Part shown: positions 46,507 through 57,368 of the stretch, piece by piece
Numbering within the stretch: position 1 is the stretch's first letter
How the letters are laid out: every line of letters begins with the position of its first letter
NCBI GenBank assembly: GCA_016800925.1
Contig: JABCPU010000004.1
Location: 620,001-684,000 of the forward strand
Length of the DNA stretch: 64,000 nt
Direction of reading: 5' to 3'
From: Suillus spraguei
Lineage: Eukaryota > Basidiomycota > Agaricomycetes > Boletales > Suillaceae
The notes under the pieces: generated by a model
What the model saw: only the letters and a program-made list of their open reading frames with translations
What the model was told of the DNA's origin: nothing
Database searches by the model: none
Position numbers and translations under genes: made by a program

Positions 46507-47679
46507 TTAAGTGAGCATCAAGTTTCCAACGAGACTACCCTCCAGCCAAGCTAAGGTCCCTTCAGCACTTCCAATTAATAAATCAACTCCTTCAGTAACC
46601 ATCTTTCTGGTGACTTCCCTATCTCCCCAATCCACTCGTGCGGTCCAAGTAACCAGATGTGCTCCAACGTGTGCAATTGCAACCCTTGCGAGCGCTTCAT
46701 CAGGCCCACTCCCTCCCCTATAAGTCAAGAGGAAGGATCTCATAATCGTGAATGCCTCCTCCTGACGGCTTGGATAGAACCGCTGAAGCAGCTGCATCTC
46801 TGCGCAAAACTGACCAATGTCTAGCCCCCGAAGACCCCCCCTCGCCAACTCCCAATCCAACACATAAAGTTTTTCTAACCTAGGCATGCCTCCCTCTGAT
46901 TCTCTCCGAAGGGACACCATGATATTCCCAGGCCAGAAGTCTCCATGTGTCATCACCTCTATCGTGCTACCAATTTCATGACTGCGGGTCTCCGCTAGCT
47001 TCGAAATAACGGCCAGTTTCTTCTCAGGGATGTCAAGGCCGGGGTCAGCCAAAGCCGCCACGTCATCTGTGCCACTGAGTGTAGATATGAGGCGACCGTA
47101 TGTAATCCAAGCCGAGATCGTCCTGCCCCCTTCGTTGTTGCTGAAAATACCCATATCGAAAGACGCGTCTTTGTTCCAGCCATGGATGCGCCCAAGAAAA
47201 CGACCAATCGCAATACCGATTTCTTCAGCGACTGTCTGTGGCAGCGCCTGGTCAATCACCAGTTGTTTCAGCGTACAAGCGTCCATCCCACAATCATCAA
47301 TGATCATGACGTGGGCATCTTCGTCGAAGAGATGGACATTAGGAACGGTGATGATATTGTCATCAGCATGCATCTTGCGGACGAGTCGTAAAGCTTCCAC
47401 ATCAAATTTCTGCAGGTCGTCATCAATCCAGTGTAACATCGCGTCAAAGGCAGCCTCACCTGGCGCTCTGTATGGAGAGCTATCGAATCGCCGTATGCAG
47501 CAACATATGGTGGTGCATACTTCAACACAAATGTTTCCTTGCCCTCGAATGAGTTGTTAAGGTGTATCCTGTATGTGAAATTGGTGAAACCTCCTGTCAG
47601 CGCGTCTATTGTATGCGATGCGAAAGGAGTATTAAACAAGTATCTTTGTACGTTGGCGATGGTGGTGAGGTCAACGTCC
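46507..47679 (-). pseudogene. APH-type phosphotransferase copy B, start codon separated by Copia insertion
   Basis: Nearly identical to copy A along its length: GGFTNFTYRIHLNNSFEGKE, the same 50-base intron, KFDVEALRLVRKMHADDN, catalytic THGDFWPGNIMVSL and VLDWELARGG. The C terminus is extended by two residues (NLMLT). The body is open, but the Copia LTR begins at 47,680 inside codons 2-4, and the ATG lies 5.1 kb away at about 52,813. The catalytic loop reads THGD where copy A has IHGD. Without its own start this copy is probably silent unless transcribed from the LTR with a later start. Confidence 0.8.
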
Positions 47680-47961
47680 TTTTGAAAGGAAACTAGAACC
47701 GAGGTCTCAGCATCGTGATAAGAACAACTAATATTAAAAGTACCTAGAACTGAGGTCTAGTGGTACAGTGACATGAGCTAAGGACGGCGTGCAAGAAACA
47801 AAGATACATACCTCAGCGTTGTGATAAGAACAACTGAGGTATGAACGGGGCGAAGCGCGAGGATTATAAGGCGTACATACGTATAGAGTCCGAGAACAAA
47901 AATAGAAAGTTAACTATGACGAACAAAGTGACGAGCGAGATGACGATGTTGAATGCCAACA
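47680..47961 (-). repeat. Copia 3' LTR
   Basis: 282 bases. Differs from the other LTR at 47,712, 47,820 and 47,947. Each difference is a CpG in the 5' LTR that has become CpA or TpG here. A purine tract, CACCCCCTT read on the plus strand, flanks it at 47,962-47,970. Confidence 0.93.
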
Positions 47962-47969
47962 CACCCCCT

Positions 47970-50900
47970 TCAACGTGTAACGAGCGACAGTCCGGAACGA
48001 TGATGAGTGAATGCGGGATGGGGAAGAGCCTTTGTGAAGATATCTGCTGTGTTCTTGTGCGTGGAGACCCATACGGGTATGAAAGTGCCTTCTTCGATGT
48101 GATGACGGATGAAGTGGTAATGAAGGTCGATATGTTTCATGCGGATGTGATTCGCGGCCTCCTTAGAGAGAGCAATGGCGCCCACATTGTCAGCGAAGAG
48201 TTGCAGAGGAACAGAGAAGGAGAACTGAAGACATTCGAAGAGGGACTTAAGCCAAATGCCATCCTGAATTGCCGCTGTAAGCGCCATGTATTCTGCTTCG
48301 CACGAGGACAACGCCTGAGTCGTTTGCTTCTTTGCCAAGTGTGATATGGGACCTCCGTTCAAGAACCAGACGTAACCCGAGATCGAGATACGGTCCTCAG
48401 GACATGACGCCCAATCGGAGTCTGAGAATCCGTGCAACGCTGGATTGATGCCCGGGCCACCGTAGTGGGTGCGCATTGTGATTGTTCCTGCGAGGTAGCG
48501 AAGAACATGTTTAGCGGCGGAGTAGTGCTTCGGCTCGGGAGACGAGTTGTATTGGGAGAGTCGCATGACGGTGAGCGCGATATCGGGGCGGGTGTACATG
48601 GCCAGGTACAGAAGTTCGCCGATGAGCTTACGATATTCGGTAGGGAGGTCGTCAATGTGAGGAAAGACATCAGTAGGACGCCCGAACGGAAAGTTCGGAT
48701 CCATTGGAAGAGCAACGGGGTTGCAATTAGTCATACCATGCTCATCCAGCAGATGAAGAATGTAATCCTCTTGATGCATCCACAGTTCGCGTGTTTGACA
48801 ATCCCTGATGAACTGGATCCCTAAGTATTTCGTCACGGCCCCGAGATCGGTGATGCCAAAGCGCTCGGCAATCTGACCCTTAGTCTGGTCGAGGAACGCA
48901 CGATTGTTAGATCCTGCCAGGCCATCGTCGACGTGCCACGCAATGATGCAGATGATGCGTACCCCCTGCGCATTGATGTGATCGAATATGAACACCGCAT
49001 AGTCCGCCTCGCAACGTAAGAAACCGAGACGTGTCAGAACATCACGTAGGAGCTCGTACCAGTCATAAGCGGCTTGCTTGAGACCATAGAGGGAGGATAG
49101 AAGGTGCGCGACAAGGCTCGATCCGTCAGGCCCGAGATGCTCGAATCCAGGAGGTTGACGCATATAAACATCCTCCTGCAGTTTACCCCAGAGGAATGCA
49201 CGTTTTGCGTCAAAACAATCGAGCTCCCAGTCATGTGCCGCGGCATAAGCAGACAGGACCCGAATGGATGCGGATTTCGCAACAGGTGCAAAAGTCCGGC
49301 CGAAGTCAACACCCGGAATCTGCGAAAACCCCTGCGCTACCAGCCTAGCCTTAAACACAGGTCCTCCCTTGAGATCCTCTTTGAACTCCAAGACCCAGCG
49401 GCACCCAATAGCACGTCGATCCGCTGGAAGACTTACGAGTTCATACACATTCATCTCCGACATGAGATTCATTTCCTTCCGCATCGCTGCTAGCCAGTGA
49501 TCGCTGTCAGGCCGTCGTGTTGCTTCGTCGTAGGTCGCTGGTGGGATACGGAGATCATATCCGGAGGCGAGGGGATTGCGACGGGTATCGCTGCGGACAG
49601 AAAGTGCGGCTACTTCGACTATGATCAGGTTCGCGATGACATGGGGGAAACCTACTTCATCATCGTCCGGAACGATCTCGTCCGGATCGATGACAGTGGG
49701 AGCAGGGAGTTCTGGCATGGGCGTCGGAGTAGGAACTATGGGAGGTTCGGAGGTGGTAGTGTCAGTCGATGACGGAGGTACGCCATTGACACGGGCTGCA
49801 CGTAGTTCACGCTGACAGGCGAGGCGTGCCTTGTCAGCAGCAAGACGACCTTTGAACAGCTGACCCTTTTCAGTAGGGACAGGAATGCATCCAGAACGGC
49901 GGATAATTGCGACGTGGGGAGGCTCAGATGGCGTGCTAGGTGTGGATGGAGTGGATGGTGGGGCTACGGTAGAGTCGTCATCGTCATCACTGTCTGGGAA
50001 GGGACGATCAGTGAAGTTTTCGTCGAAGATCACGTCCCTAGAGTTAAAGAATGCCCCTGTAACAGCATCACGACACCTCCATGCTTTTACCCCCGGTGGA
50101 TACCCCATGAATACAGCCTTGCGCGAACGTGGTCCAAGCTTCAACTGGAGTTCAGTGGGAATCCGGGCGAAACAGCATGCACCGAATACGCGAAGATGCG
50201 CAAGATTTGGCTGAGTGCCATGAAGCATCTCATATGGTGTTTTCCCAGCTGGCAGAGCATGAGATTCGGTCCTATTGAACAGGTAACACGCCGTTAGAGC
50301 GGCCTCACCCCAGAGTCCAGGAGGGAGGCGGGCGAAATCCAGCATCGCATACATACGACCTTCGATTGTACGCATCACCCTCTCTGCTTTCCCGTTCTGC
50401 TGATGAGCATAGGGTGCAGAGCATTGACGCTGGATACCCGCCTCCTCCAACTGAAGCGTGAAAGCATCGCTAAGAAACTCCCCCCCGTTATCACTGCGGA
50501 AGACCTTCACGCGTAATCCTGACATATTTTCCCACCTAGCACGTAGAGTCCGCCATGCATCCAAAGCCTGATCTTTGGATGCCAAGAGTTGCAGATCCAG
50601 GGCGTGAGAATGGTCGTCGAGGAAGACAATGAAATAATGTTTGCCGTGAGGCGTCACTGTTGGTATTGGCCCGCAGACGTCACTATGGATGAGGTCGAGG
50701 AAGGATGCTGCACGTTCAGTTTCGGAGGAGTGAAATGGCTGATGTGGATGTTTTGTGAGAATGCAAGACTCACAGTGTGACAAGGGAGCAGATGACTGAA
50801 TGGTGATGCCCTTCGCAATGCGATTGAGGCGACTTATGGCCTCCTTGCCAATGTGACCAATGCGCGCATGCCACAAGTCGAGTGTGAGAGGAACATCAGC

Positions 50901-51893
50901 AAATGCAGACAACTCTGGCAGGGCGATCTGGGCAGGAAGCGTGGGTGCGTAAGGAATGAATTCAATGTTGGGTGCATAGAGTTTGCCTGTCACAGGAATG
51001 GAACCAAGCAAATTCCCTTGATACGCGAGTTCGCAAGTCATGTTGGAACGAAAATTGACATCCCACCCCTTTGTGTTCATACAACTGACAGACAGAAGAT
51101 TCAGCAAGGCACCGGGCGCGTGAAGACAATTAGAGAGACGGATGCGAAGACGTTGATTTCCAATCTCCAGCCACGCGACACATGTACCACGACCCGTGGT
51201 CTGTAGAACACCGTGGTTGGCCATGAGCACGTCCACGGGATCCTCAGTTGAGTAGGAGTGGAAGTAGCGTCTGTCTTTGACGAGTGTGACGGTCGTGCCC
51301 GAATCGAGAATCATCGTGAAGGGGAGATTGACTGCACATGCAATGTTGTCTGGAATTTCTGCAATGGACGCGAATGATAAGTCATACATCAGGCTATTAA
51401 GATCCATCGCTGCTGCCGCAATGATAGGCGCAGGTGGTGCCGTCGTTGTGGTCGTCGTCGTTGCAGCAGCAGCAACCGCAGGTGCGTCTGCCTCCTTCTT
51501 GTTACGCATCCAAGGTGCTTGGCCCTCCATACCACCCCCCTTTTTATAGCAATGGGCATGGTCGTGGTCGCCTTTATTACACCCTGCCGTCATACAGAAG
51601 ATACCCTCAGGATTGTGCTTGTGCTTGCGTAAGCCGGTGATGGAGTTCACATTCGACTTCGAACTGTTGGATGATGTCGCAGCATTTGCATATTCTGACC
51701 CAGGACGTGCAGCATGAATGGCTTGGGCGTGTACATGACGGGCTGCTTCAGCAGTGATGCGAGAGACGCAGCTCTCAACAGTGAATGTGGAAGGATGCGC
51801 TGCTGTCGCGGTCATAATCTCATCATGCATGCGTTGTTCAAGCATGGATTTGAACTGTTGCCAAATGGGCGTCTGAGGTAAGCCAATGAGCAA
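47970..51893 (-). CDS. pol: Copia Pol polyprotein (protease, integrase, RT, RNase H)
   Basis: 1,307 codons without interruption. It begins inside the Gag region (MLIGLPQTPIWQQFKSMLEQ). A His/Cys-rich segment (CNKGDHDHAHC) follows, then the protease DSGTT motif FTMILDSGTTVTLVKDRR. GAG-pre-integrase HHCC lies at LDLWHARIGHIGKEAISRLN and CESC. The integrase catalytic triad is visible in LIHSDVCGPIP, FRSDNGGEFLSD and HQQNGKAERVMRTIEGR. RT contains CRWVLEFKEDLKGGPVFKAR and the catalytic AWHVDDGLAGS. RNase H has GFSDSDWASCPEDR and SSCEAEYMALTAAIQDGIWL, and the protein ends HHRSGLSLVTR. It continues the gag frame across one TGA. Confidence 0.92.
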   Translation of the reverse strand: MLIGLPQTPIWQQFKSMLEQRMHDEIMTATAAHPSTFTVESCVSRITAEAARHVHAQAIHAARPGSEYANAATSSNSSKSNVNSITGLRKHKHNPEGIFCMTAGCNKGDHDHAHCYKKGGGMEGQAPWMRNKKEADAPAVAAAATTTTTTTAPPAPIIAAAAMDLNSLMYDLSFASIAEIPDNIACAVNLPFTMILDSGTTVTLVKDRRYFHSYSTEDPVDVLMANHGVLQTTGRGTCVAWLEIGNQRLRIRLSNCLHAPGALLNLLSVSCMNTKGWDVNFRSNMTCELAYQGNLLGSIPVTGKLYAPNIEFIPYAPTLPAQIALPELSAFADVPLTLDLWHARIGHIGKEAISRLNRIAKGITIQSSAPLSHCESCILTKHPHQPFHSSETERAASFLDLIHSDVCGPIPTVTPHGKHYFIVFLDDHSHALDLQLLASKDQALDAWRTLRARWENMSGLRVKVFRSDNGGEFLSDAFTLQLEEAGIQRQCSAPYAHQQNGKAERVMRTIEGRMYAMLDFARLPPGLWGEAALTACYLFNRTESHALPAGKTPYEMLHGTQPNLAHLRVFGACCFARIPTELQLKLGPRSRKAVFMGYPPGVKAWRCRDAVTGAFFNSRDVIFDENFTDRPFPDSDDDDDSTVAPPSTPSTPSTPSEPPHVAIIRRSGCIPVPTEKGQLFKGRLAADKARLACQRELRAARVNGVPPSSTDTTTSEPPIVPTPTPMPELPAPTVIDPDEIVPDDDEVGFPHVIANLIIVEVAALSVRSDTRRNPLASGYDLRIPPATYDEATRRPDSDHWLAAMRKEMNLMSEMNVYELVSLPADRRAIGCRWVLEFKEDLKGGPVFKARLVAQGFSQIPGVDFGRTFAPVAKSASIRVLSAYAAAHDWELDCFDAKRAFLWGKLQEDVYMRQPPGFEHLGPDGSSLVAHLLSSLYGLKQAAYDWYELLRDVLTRLGFLRCEADYAVFIFDHINAQGVRIICIIAWHVDDGLAGSNNRAFLDQTKGQIAERFGITDLGAVTKYLGIQFIRDCQTRELWMHQEDYILHLLDEHGMTNCNPVALPMDPNFPFGRPTDVFPHIDDLPTEYRKLIGELLYLAMYTRPDIALTVMRLSQYNSSPEPKHYSAAKHVLRYLAGTITMRTHYGGPGINPALHGFSDSDWASCPEDRISISGYVWFLNGGPISHLAKKQTTQALSSCEAEYMALTAAIQDGIWLKSLFECLQFSFSVPLQLFADNVGAIALSKEAANHIRMKHIDLHYHFIRHHIEEGTFIPVWVSTHKNTADIFTKALPHPAFTHHRSGLSLVTR

Positions 51894-51941
51894 GCTATAG
51901 ATGGCGTCACTATCTCTGAGAGGAGCGCCTGAATCATGAAG

Positions 51942-52502
51942 TCATTCACGCAGAACCGCATGCTGTCCAACATAGTTGGTAGCATTGGCCGAGTCCTTCA
52001 TACGAAGAGCATCGAGTCGTTGACGAAGTTGGTACTGAGTGCTTGTATCAGTCCGATTGAAGTGTTCGGCTAGCGTTTGCCATGCTTTACGCGCTGAAAC
52101 AGTGTGAGAACGTGAGATGAGGGAACCAACTGATGGACTGAGGCGGCGGGTGATAAGGTCCTTGGCCTTCATATCAGTGAGTAGCCATTCACGCATGGTT
52201 GTACGCTCAGCAGCCGTGATATTGGCTAGATCGACAGGTACAGGTATGAAAGATGGTGTCCCGAGGAGGTCTGCTGGATCGACGATCGTATTGACATGGC
52301 ACCACAGATCCTCGCACGCCAATGCGTACTGCATCTTGGTAGCCCAGCCAACATAGTTCTCGGAGCCCAGAAGTTCGGGAATGTGGTCGTACTTCCCCAT
52401 GACGATGCCGTCGTGTAGAAGAGTCTGAAGACAAGTGAAAGTAAATGAGCTGCGCGCGAGCGTGAGGGAAGTTCGATTTATATGTTTCGTTTGATGGCTC
52501 AA
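51942..52502 (-). CDS. gag: Copia Gag N-terminal region
   Basis: 186 codons, likely initiating at the internal MGKYDHIPELLGSENYVGWA, which matches the usual start of this Gag family. LACEDLWCHVNTIVDP and MREWLLTDMKAKDLITRRLS follow, then WQTLAEHFNRTDTSTQYQLR. The frame ends in TGA after HAVLRE and continues in the same phase as LHDSGAPLRDSDAIYSLL into Pol. GAATGAC probably arose from GAACGAC, a CpG transition that removed an arginine codon. Confidence 0.85.
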   Translation of the reverse strand: MSHQTKHINRTSLTLARSSFTFTCLQTLLHDGIVMGKYDHIPELLGSENYVGWATKMQYALACEDLWCHVNTIVDPADLLGTPSFIPVPVDLANITAAERTTMREWLLTDMKAKDLITRRLSPSVGSLISRSHTVSARKAWQTLAEHFNRTDTSTQYQLRQRLDALRMKDSANATNYVGQHAVLRE

Positions 52503-52510
52503 TTCGAGCC

Positions 52511-52523
52511 AGGGCTCATAACC
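52511..52523 (-). other. Copia primer binding site matching the initiator-Met tRNA anticodon region
   Basis: Directly next to the 5' LTR, the element strand reads GGTTATGAGCCCT. This is complementary to the anticodon stem-loop region AGGGCTCATAACC of fungal initiator methionine tRNA, not to a tRNA 3' end. It matches the half-tRNA priming known for Drosophila copia. Confidence 0.75.
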
Positions 52524-52805
52524 TTTTGAAAGGAAACTAGAACCGAGGTCTCAGCGTCGTGATAAGAACAACTAATATTAAAAGTACCTAGAACTGAGGT
52601 CTAGTGGTACAGTGACATGAGCTAAGGACGGCGTGCAAGAAACAAAGATACATACCTCAGCGTCGTGATAAGAACAACTGAGGTATGAACGGGGCGAAGC
52701 GCGAGGATTATAAGGCGTACATACGTATAGAGTCCGAGAACAAAAATAGAAAGTTAACTATGACGAACAAAGTGACGAGCGAGATGACGACGTTGAATGC
52801 CAACA
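52524..52805 (-). repeat. Copia 5' LTR
   Basis: 282 bases. Retains the CpG state at the three positions that differ from the 3' LTR (52,556, 52,664 and 52,791). Followed on the right by the target duplication CGTCC and then the detached ATG of APH copy B. Confidence 0.93.
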
Positions 52806-52844
52806 CGTCCGCCATGTTTGAGTAGACGGGTATTGCTGGGTTAT

Positions 52845-54360
52845 TACATTACTCGCGGGTCTGGTACCCAATTAAGAGTCAGACTTTACTCGGTTCCTTC
52901 AGTGGCACCTCTAAAGTCCGACCACCCCAGGTACGGCATTCGCAACGAAAGACCCCAAATTTCGATGGTTCAATGTTGTAGGCATTGTCGAGCTCGTGGC
53001 CATAAAATATGTCAAGGTGTCTTCTGGTAGGTTGGATTGTTTGAGGCTTGAAGTGGGATGAGGGGGAGTAGGAACCGAACTCACTGAGACCCGCTTAATG
53101 GGTCAGAGTGGTTGAATTTGAACCGTATGAACGTTTTGTGATTGCCTACCTAAGTATGTTATATTACATAAGACAACAAAATAGCACCGGTGCCAATCTG
53201 CAAATGAACGTTGCGCGCGTTACGGACGTTTACGAACGCTTACCCTTCAGTAGGCCCATCAGGAAAACGTAATTCGCTACAGAGTGCTCTGTTGTTATTA
53301 TTTTATTCCGCCATTCTAAAAACTCACGAGTTGGAGAACCGAAAGTTTTAATCAATATTTCATCGAGGATAATATGCCATGGCTTGATTCAGCGAACTAC
53401 TTCGATGCAATGACCGACGTGCGGGCCAACTCTAGGGCACCCTGTCAAAAAGGCTCATAATATTACTCGTCCAAACTGGCATAATATTGACATCATCCAC
53501 GAAGCGCACCAGCGAGAGTACTGAATCGCGAGATGGAATCATGGGTGAGGTAGAGTGGAACTAGCGAGTCAGATCAAGAGTTGTATGATTCTTTGGGGTA
53601 CTGTAGCCTTAGTGCATCTTGGTGTTCATTGCCTGTGGGTTGTACCGCTAAATTTTGCGTGACATGGCATGGGGCTAAGCCGCTGTTAAACATTGAAGAG
53701 TGATACATCTTGATGCACACCGGCAAGCGTGAGTGGAATCACGATCATTAGCGGCGATATTATTACACGGACTTTGTTTGCTTTGGAGGAACCGACTTGG
53801 ACTGATAACAGCGCTTTGGCAAATTTATTGTTCTTTTTATCAACTTCTTCTAAATGATAGTCTTTGTTTTTCATCTCTTCATCCAACCTCTCCAGCTTTT
53901 CACCTTGAGATGTTCACCTCACGGTGGTAAACAGGCGCTCATCAGAAACTCGCAGTAAATGGATCTGATCCTGGCCATTGTGTCCTCGGGATAGTACAGC
54001 ATATGCATTATATGACGTGAGTTTTGTGTTGGATGGAGGGCCAATATCTATCAGCCGAGCCCTATCTCAAGTTATTCCTGCGACAACTACTATTGGTAAA
54101 TACAACCTGCCTTTTAAATACTAGAAATCAACCAGTAACCACCCGTGAAGTTCGACTCAAGGTGCTCGTTGGAGATAGAAGACGCGGATCACAGGGATGT
54201 TATACAGCGTCGCCTCACCAACGTTCTCAGCAATTGCCGTGACTATTAGGTACGTCCAAGTCGTCAAGCGTACAAGAATACAACAATTGAATTTAGTGAA
54301 ATATGAATGACAAGGAACGTATTCCAAAAGTTTGGTCGTGAGCACTTTCGTACAATAACT
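52845..54360. other. Gene-free stretch between the repeat island and EF2
   Basis: About 1.5 kb downstream of elongation factor 2. Short open frames only, none recognisable. Homology to the upstream side of APH copy A ends near 52,844. No tRNA or transposon end was seen. Confidence 0.4.
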
Positions 54361-57300
54361 CTACAGCTTGTCGTAGTAGTGGTCGAGAGGTGGAATGTCA
54401 GGCTAAATGTCGGGTCAGTCATATTGTATAACAACGTGCAGTCACCCATTACCTTGAGACCCTTGCGTGTACGGATACCCTTGACGAGCTCTTCGATCTT
54501 GCTGCCCTTGTCGAGAGGGGCTGGTGGATTTCATTAGCATCAAGCCACACGTCGCACATGTAATCACGCACATCCGTTCATGAGCTCCCAGTGATCGAAC
54601 ACACTCTGAGGGAAGGCTTGGCCGGCTGTTTGTGAGCGGAGATCACTGTTGAAGCCGAAGGACTCCATGACGGGGAGGTAAGCCTTGACAGTGAACATAG
54701 GCGTTCCTGGCCTCTGCTCTTCGCTGAAGACCTGGCCACGACGCCTGTTCAACACGCTGTAGATACCACCGATGGCATTCTCAGGACATTGGATCTCGAC
54801 TGTGAATAACATCAGTGCCCATAAAAATGCGATACGAGCAGGACGTACCGAGGTACACTGGCTCCTGGAGACCAGGGGTAGCAAGCAAACATGCAGCGTA
54901 GCAGACACGACGACACGTAGGAATGATTTGTCCACCGCCACGATGAATAGCATCAGCGTGCAGCTGTTACCATCACATAAGAAGATGTAATATAAGTAGG
55001 TATGAAGGGTACTTACAGTAACATCAAGAACGTTGAAACGGATACCACGCATGTTCTCTTCAGCGCAGACACCTTCCTTTGTTGCCCACTGGAAGGCAGC
55101 GACACAAGAGTCCTTGATTTCATTGAGGTACTGCACACCCTTGGTAACATCGACGAGCAAGTTGGGGCCAGTGGTATCGGGACCGAAACACCAGATCTTC
55201 CTTGCATCGGTGACATCCCAACCAAAGTCATCAGCAAGGATACGGGCACGGGCTTTGTAATCGTCACGGGAGTTGACGTTACCAGCCTCGATAGCCTTGG
55301 TGAGCTCCTCATCGATAGGCATTGCCTTGATGTAGAGACGGTTGTGCTTATTCTGCGACTTGGATAAGGCCACAATCGAGGACTCGGCCTTGACAGTCTC
55401 CCGGTAGCCGACGACAGGGTCAGATATCTTGAGAGGAACACCAGCATGATCTTCTTGGAGATCCTGCGATAGGGGTTAGACTGATGGAGTCCAGCAAGCA
55501 GATCGCCATTTACCTTCAAGCAAATTTCCAAGTGCAGCTCACCGGCACCAGCGACAATGTGCTCACCGGTATCAGCAATCCAAGCCTGGACACAGGGGTC
55601 AGACTTCGACAAACGCTTGAGACCTTCGACAAGCTTGGGCAAATCTGCAGCGTTCTTGACCTCGACGGCGACCTGTACGACAGGGGACACGGAGAACTTC
55701 ATGACCCTCATGTTGTGTGCAGTCTCAGAGGTGGTGAGAGTTCCGCTCTTGAGCAAGAACTGGTCAATACCGACGAGACCAACGATGTTACCGGCAGGAC
55801 AATCTTCGATGGGCTCGATGTAACGACCCATCATAAGCACCGTGCGCTGAACTGACTTGACGAACAAGTCTTCCTTCTTTCCAGGTACGAAATTGGGGCC
55901 CTGGATACGGATCTTGGGGCCAGAACGAACAGTACCGGAGAACACACGACCGAAAGCGTAGAAGCGTCCCTTATCTGAAGTGGGTACCATCTTCGAGACG
56001 TAGAGCACAAGGGGGGCCTTGGGGTCACAGTCTCTGATACCAATGGCAGATTCGTCATCCATAGGACCTTCGTAGAGGGTCTCAACACGGTAGCGTTGAG
56101 CAGTGGCGGGGGAAGGAAGGTTGATGATTATCATCTCCAGGAGAGAGTCACCAGCGGGCAAGAACTTGCGCATGACGACCTTGAGGAGAGCCTTGCCCTC
56201 AAGATCTTGCTCGTCAGACGTCAGCTTGACATCGAGTTTCTCGCAAATGGGACCGATTTGGTCCTTCTTGAAGTTCATGACGGCGTCGAAAATCTTGAAG
56301 ATGGGGTCTAGGACGAACATGTTGAAAGACCGTTCAAGGGGTTTGCCGTCTGCATCAGAGTTCTTCGTACCCCACTTGCGAGTAGCAGGGTTGAAATAGT
56401 TATCGCCCCAAAGCTTAGCCAAAAGCTTGTCTTTAGGTACACCAAACTTTTTAGAGTAGCGACCAGCGAACTGGCGGAGGGTAAAAGCCCATCCGTGGAG
56501 ACCTGAACCGAAAGCAACGGTACCCTTGTCTGGGTAAACCTGGACGTCGCCAAGGGCAGCGTCATGGTAAGTCGAAACAATGACGTTGACCGTTTCGATG
56601 GTACGCTGGAACGACTGGTACAAGTCCTCTTTTGAAACTTGGAGCTCAAGTAAAGCACGGTCGACCTTGTTGATGATAACGACGGGTTTGATACGCTCCG
56701 TAAGTGCTTGACGAAGCACTGTCTCTGTCTGCACGCAGACACCCTCGATACAGTCGACGACGACGAGAGCACCGTCAGTGACACGGAGTGCAGCTGTGAC
56801 TTCTGATGAGAAGTCGACGTGACCTGGTGAGTCGATCAAGTTGATCAAGAACTCGTTGCCTGAAGTAGTATTCCATTAGCAAAATTTTGCAAAATTTAAA
56901 TTGAAGACTTGCCATCAGTCTTCTGCTTGATTATTTCGACATCTTCCTTTTCCATTTCGAAGTACATGGAGATGGCTGTCGATTTAATCGTGATACCGCG
57001 CTCCTTTTCATCTTCTCGTGTGTCCGTAAACCGCATGTCACCAGCTTTTGCTGCAGCAATAATACCGGCTTTTGAAACGAGGGAGTCGGTGAGGGTGGAC
57101 TTTCCGTGATCGACTGCGCAAGTGATTTAGATTAGATCAAGATATGATCATTAACAGGATCTTGCTCACCGTGGGCAATGACGGACATGTTGCGGATGTT
57201 CGTGGGCTTGTCCATGAGCCCACGAATCTGGTCTATGATTCGAGTAATCGTTAAGAAAAAATCGTATTTTCTTGCACGATCTATATGCTCACCTACTGTG

Positions 57301-57368
57301 AAGTTGCTATGATCATGAACGATGATTAGCGTACCGAAAACGCAGATCTAAGCGAATACCTACACCAT
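54361..57368 (-). CDS. EF2: Translation elongation factor 2
   Basis: Ribosomal translocation GTPase, about 840 residues. Tiny first exons give [27 protein letters not shown] and [20 protein letters not shown] (P-loop). Then come [40 protein letters not shown] (switch II) and [15 protein letters not shown]. Domain II includes [20 protein letters not shown], and later [33 protein letters not shown] and [10 protein letters not shown]. The exon [20 protein letters not shown] contains the His modified to diphthamide, the ADP-ribosylation target. Further blocks are [20 protein letters not shown] and FDHWELMNG, and the C terminus [13 protein letters not shown] is joined over an intron. Splice sites are canonical. 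It is divergent from alanyl-tRNA synthetase over 540 bases. Identification is firm. Confidence 0.95.

Larger units (their letters stand above)
47680..52805 (-). mobile_element. Nearly intact Ty1/Copia LTR retrotransposon
   Basis: 5,126 bases, two 282-base LTRs differing at three positions, and a 5-base target duplication CGTCC (47,675-47,679 and 52,806-52,810). Gag-pol lies on the minus strand in one frame with a single internal TGA. Domain order protease, integrase, RT, RNase H is diagnostic for Copia. The empty site is preserved in APH copy A, which confirms the insertion point. A primer site and a polypurine tract are in place. Confidence 0.95.

Noticed and set aside
47841..51640. Plus-strand open frames of up to 167 codons
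   Set aside because: They lie antisense to the Copia Gag-Pol frame and are shadows of it.
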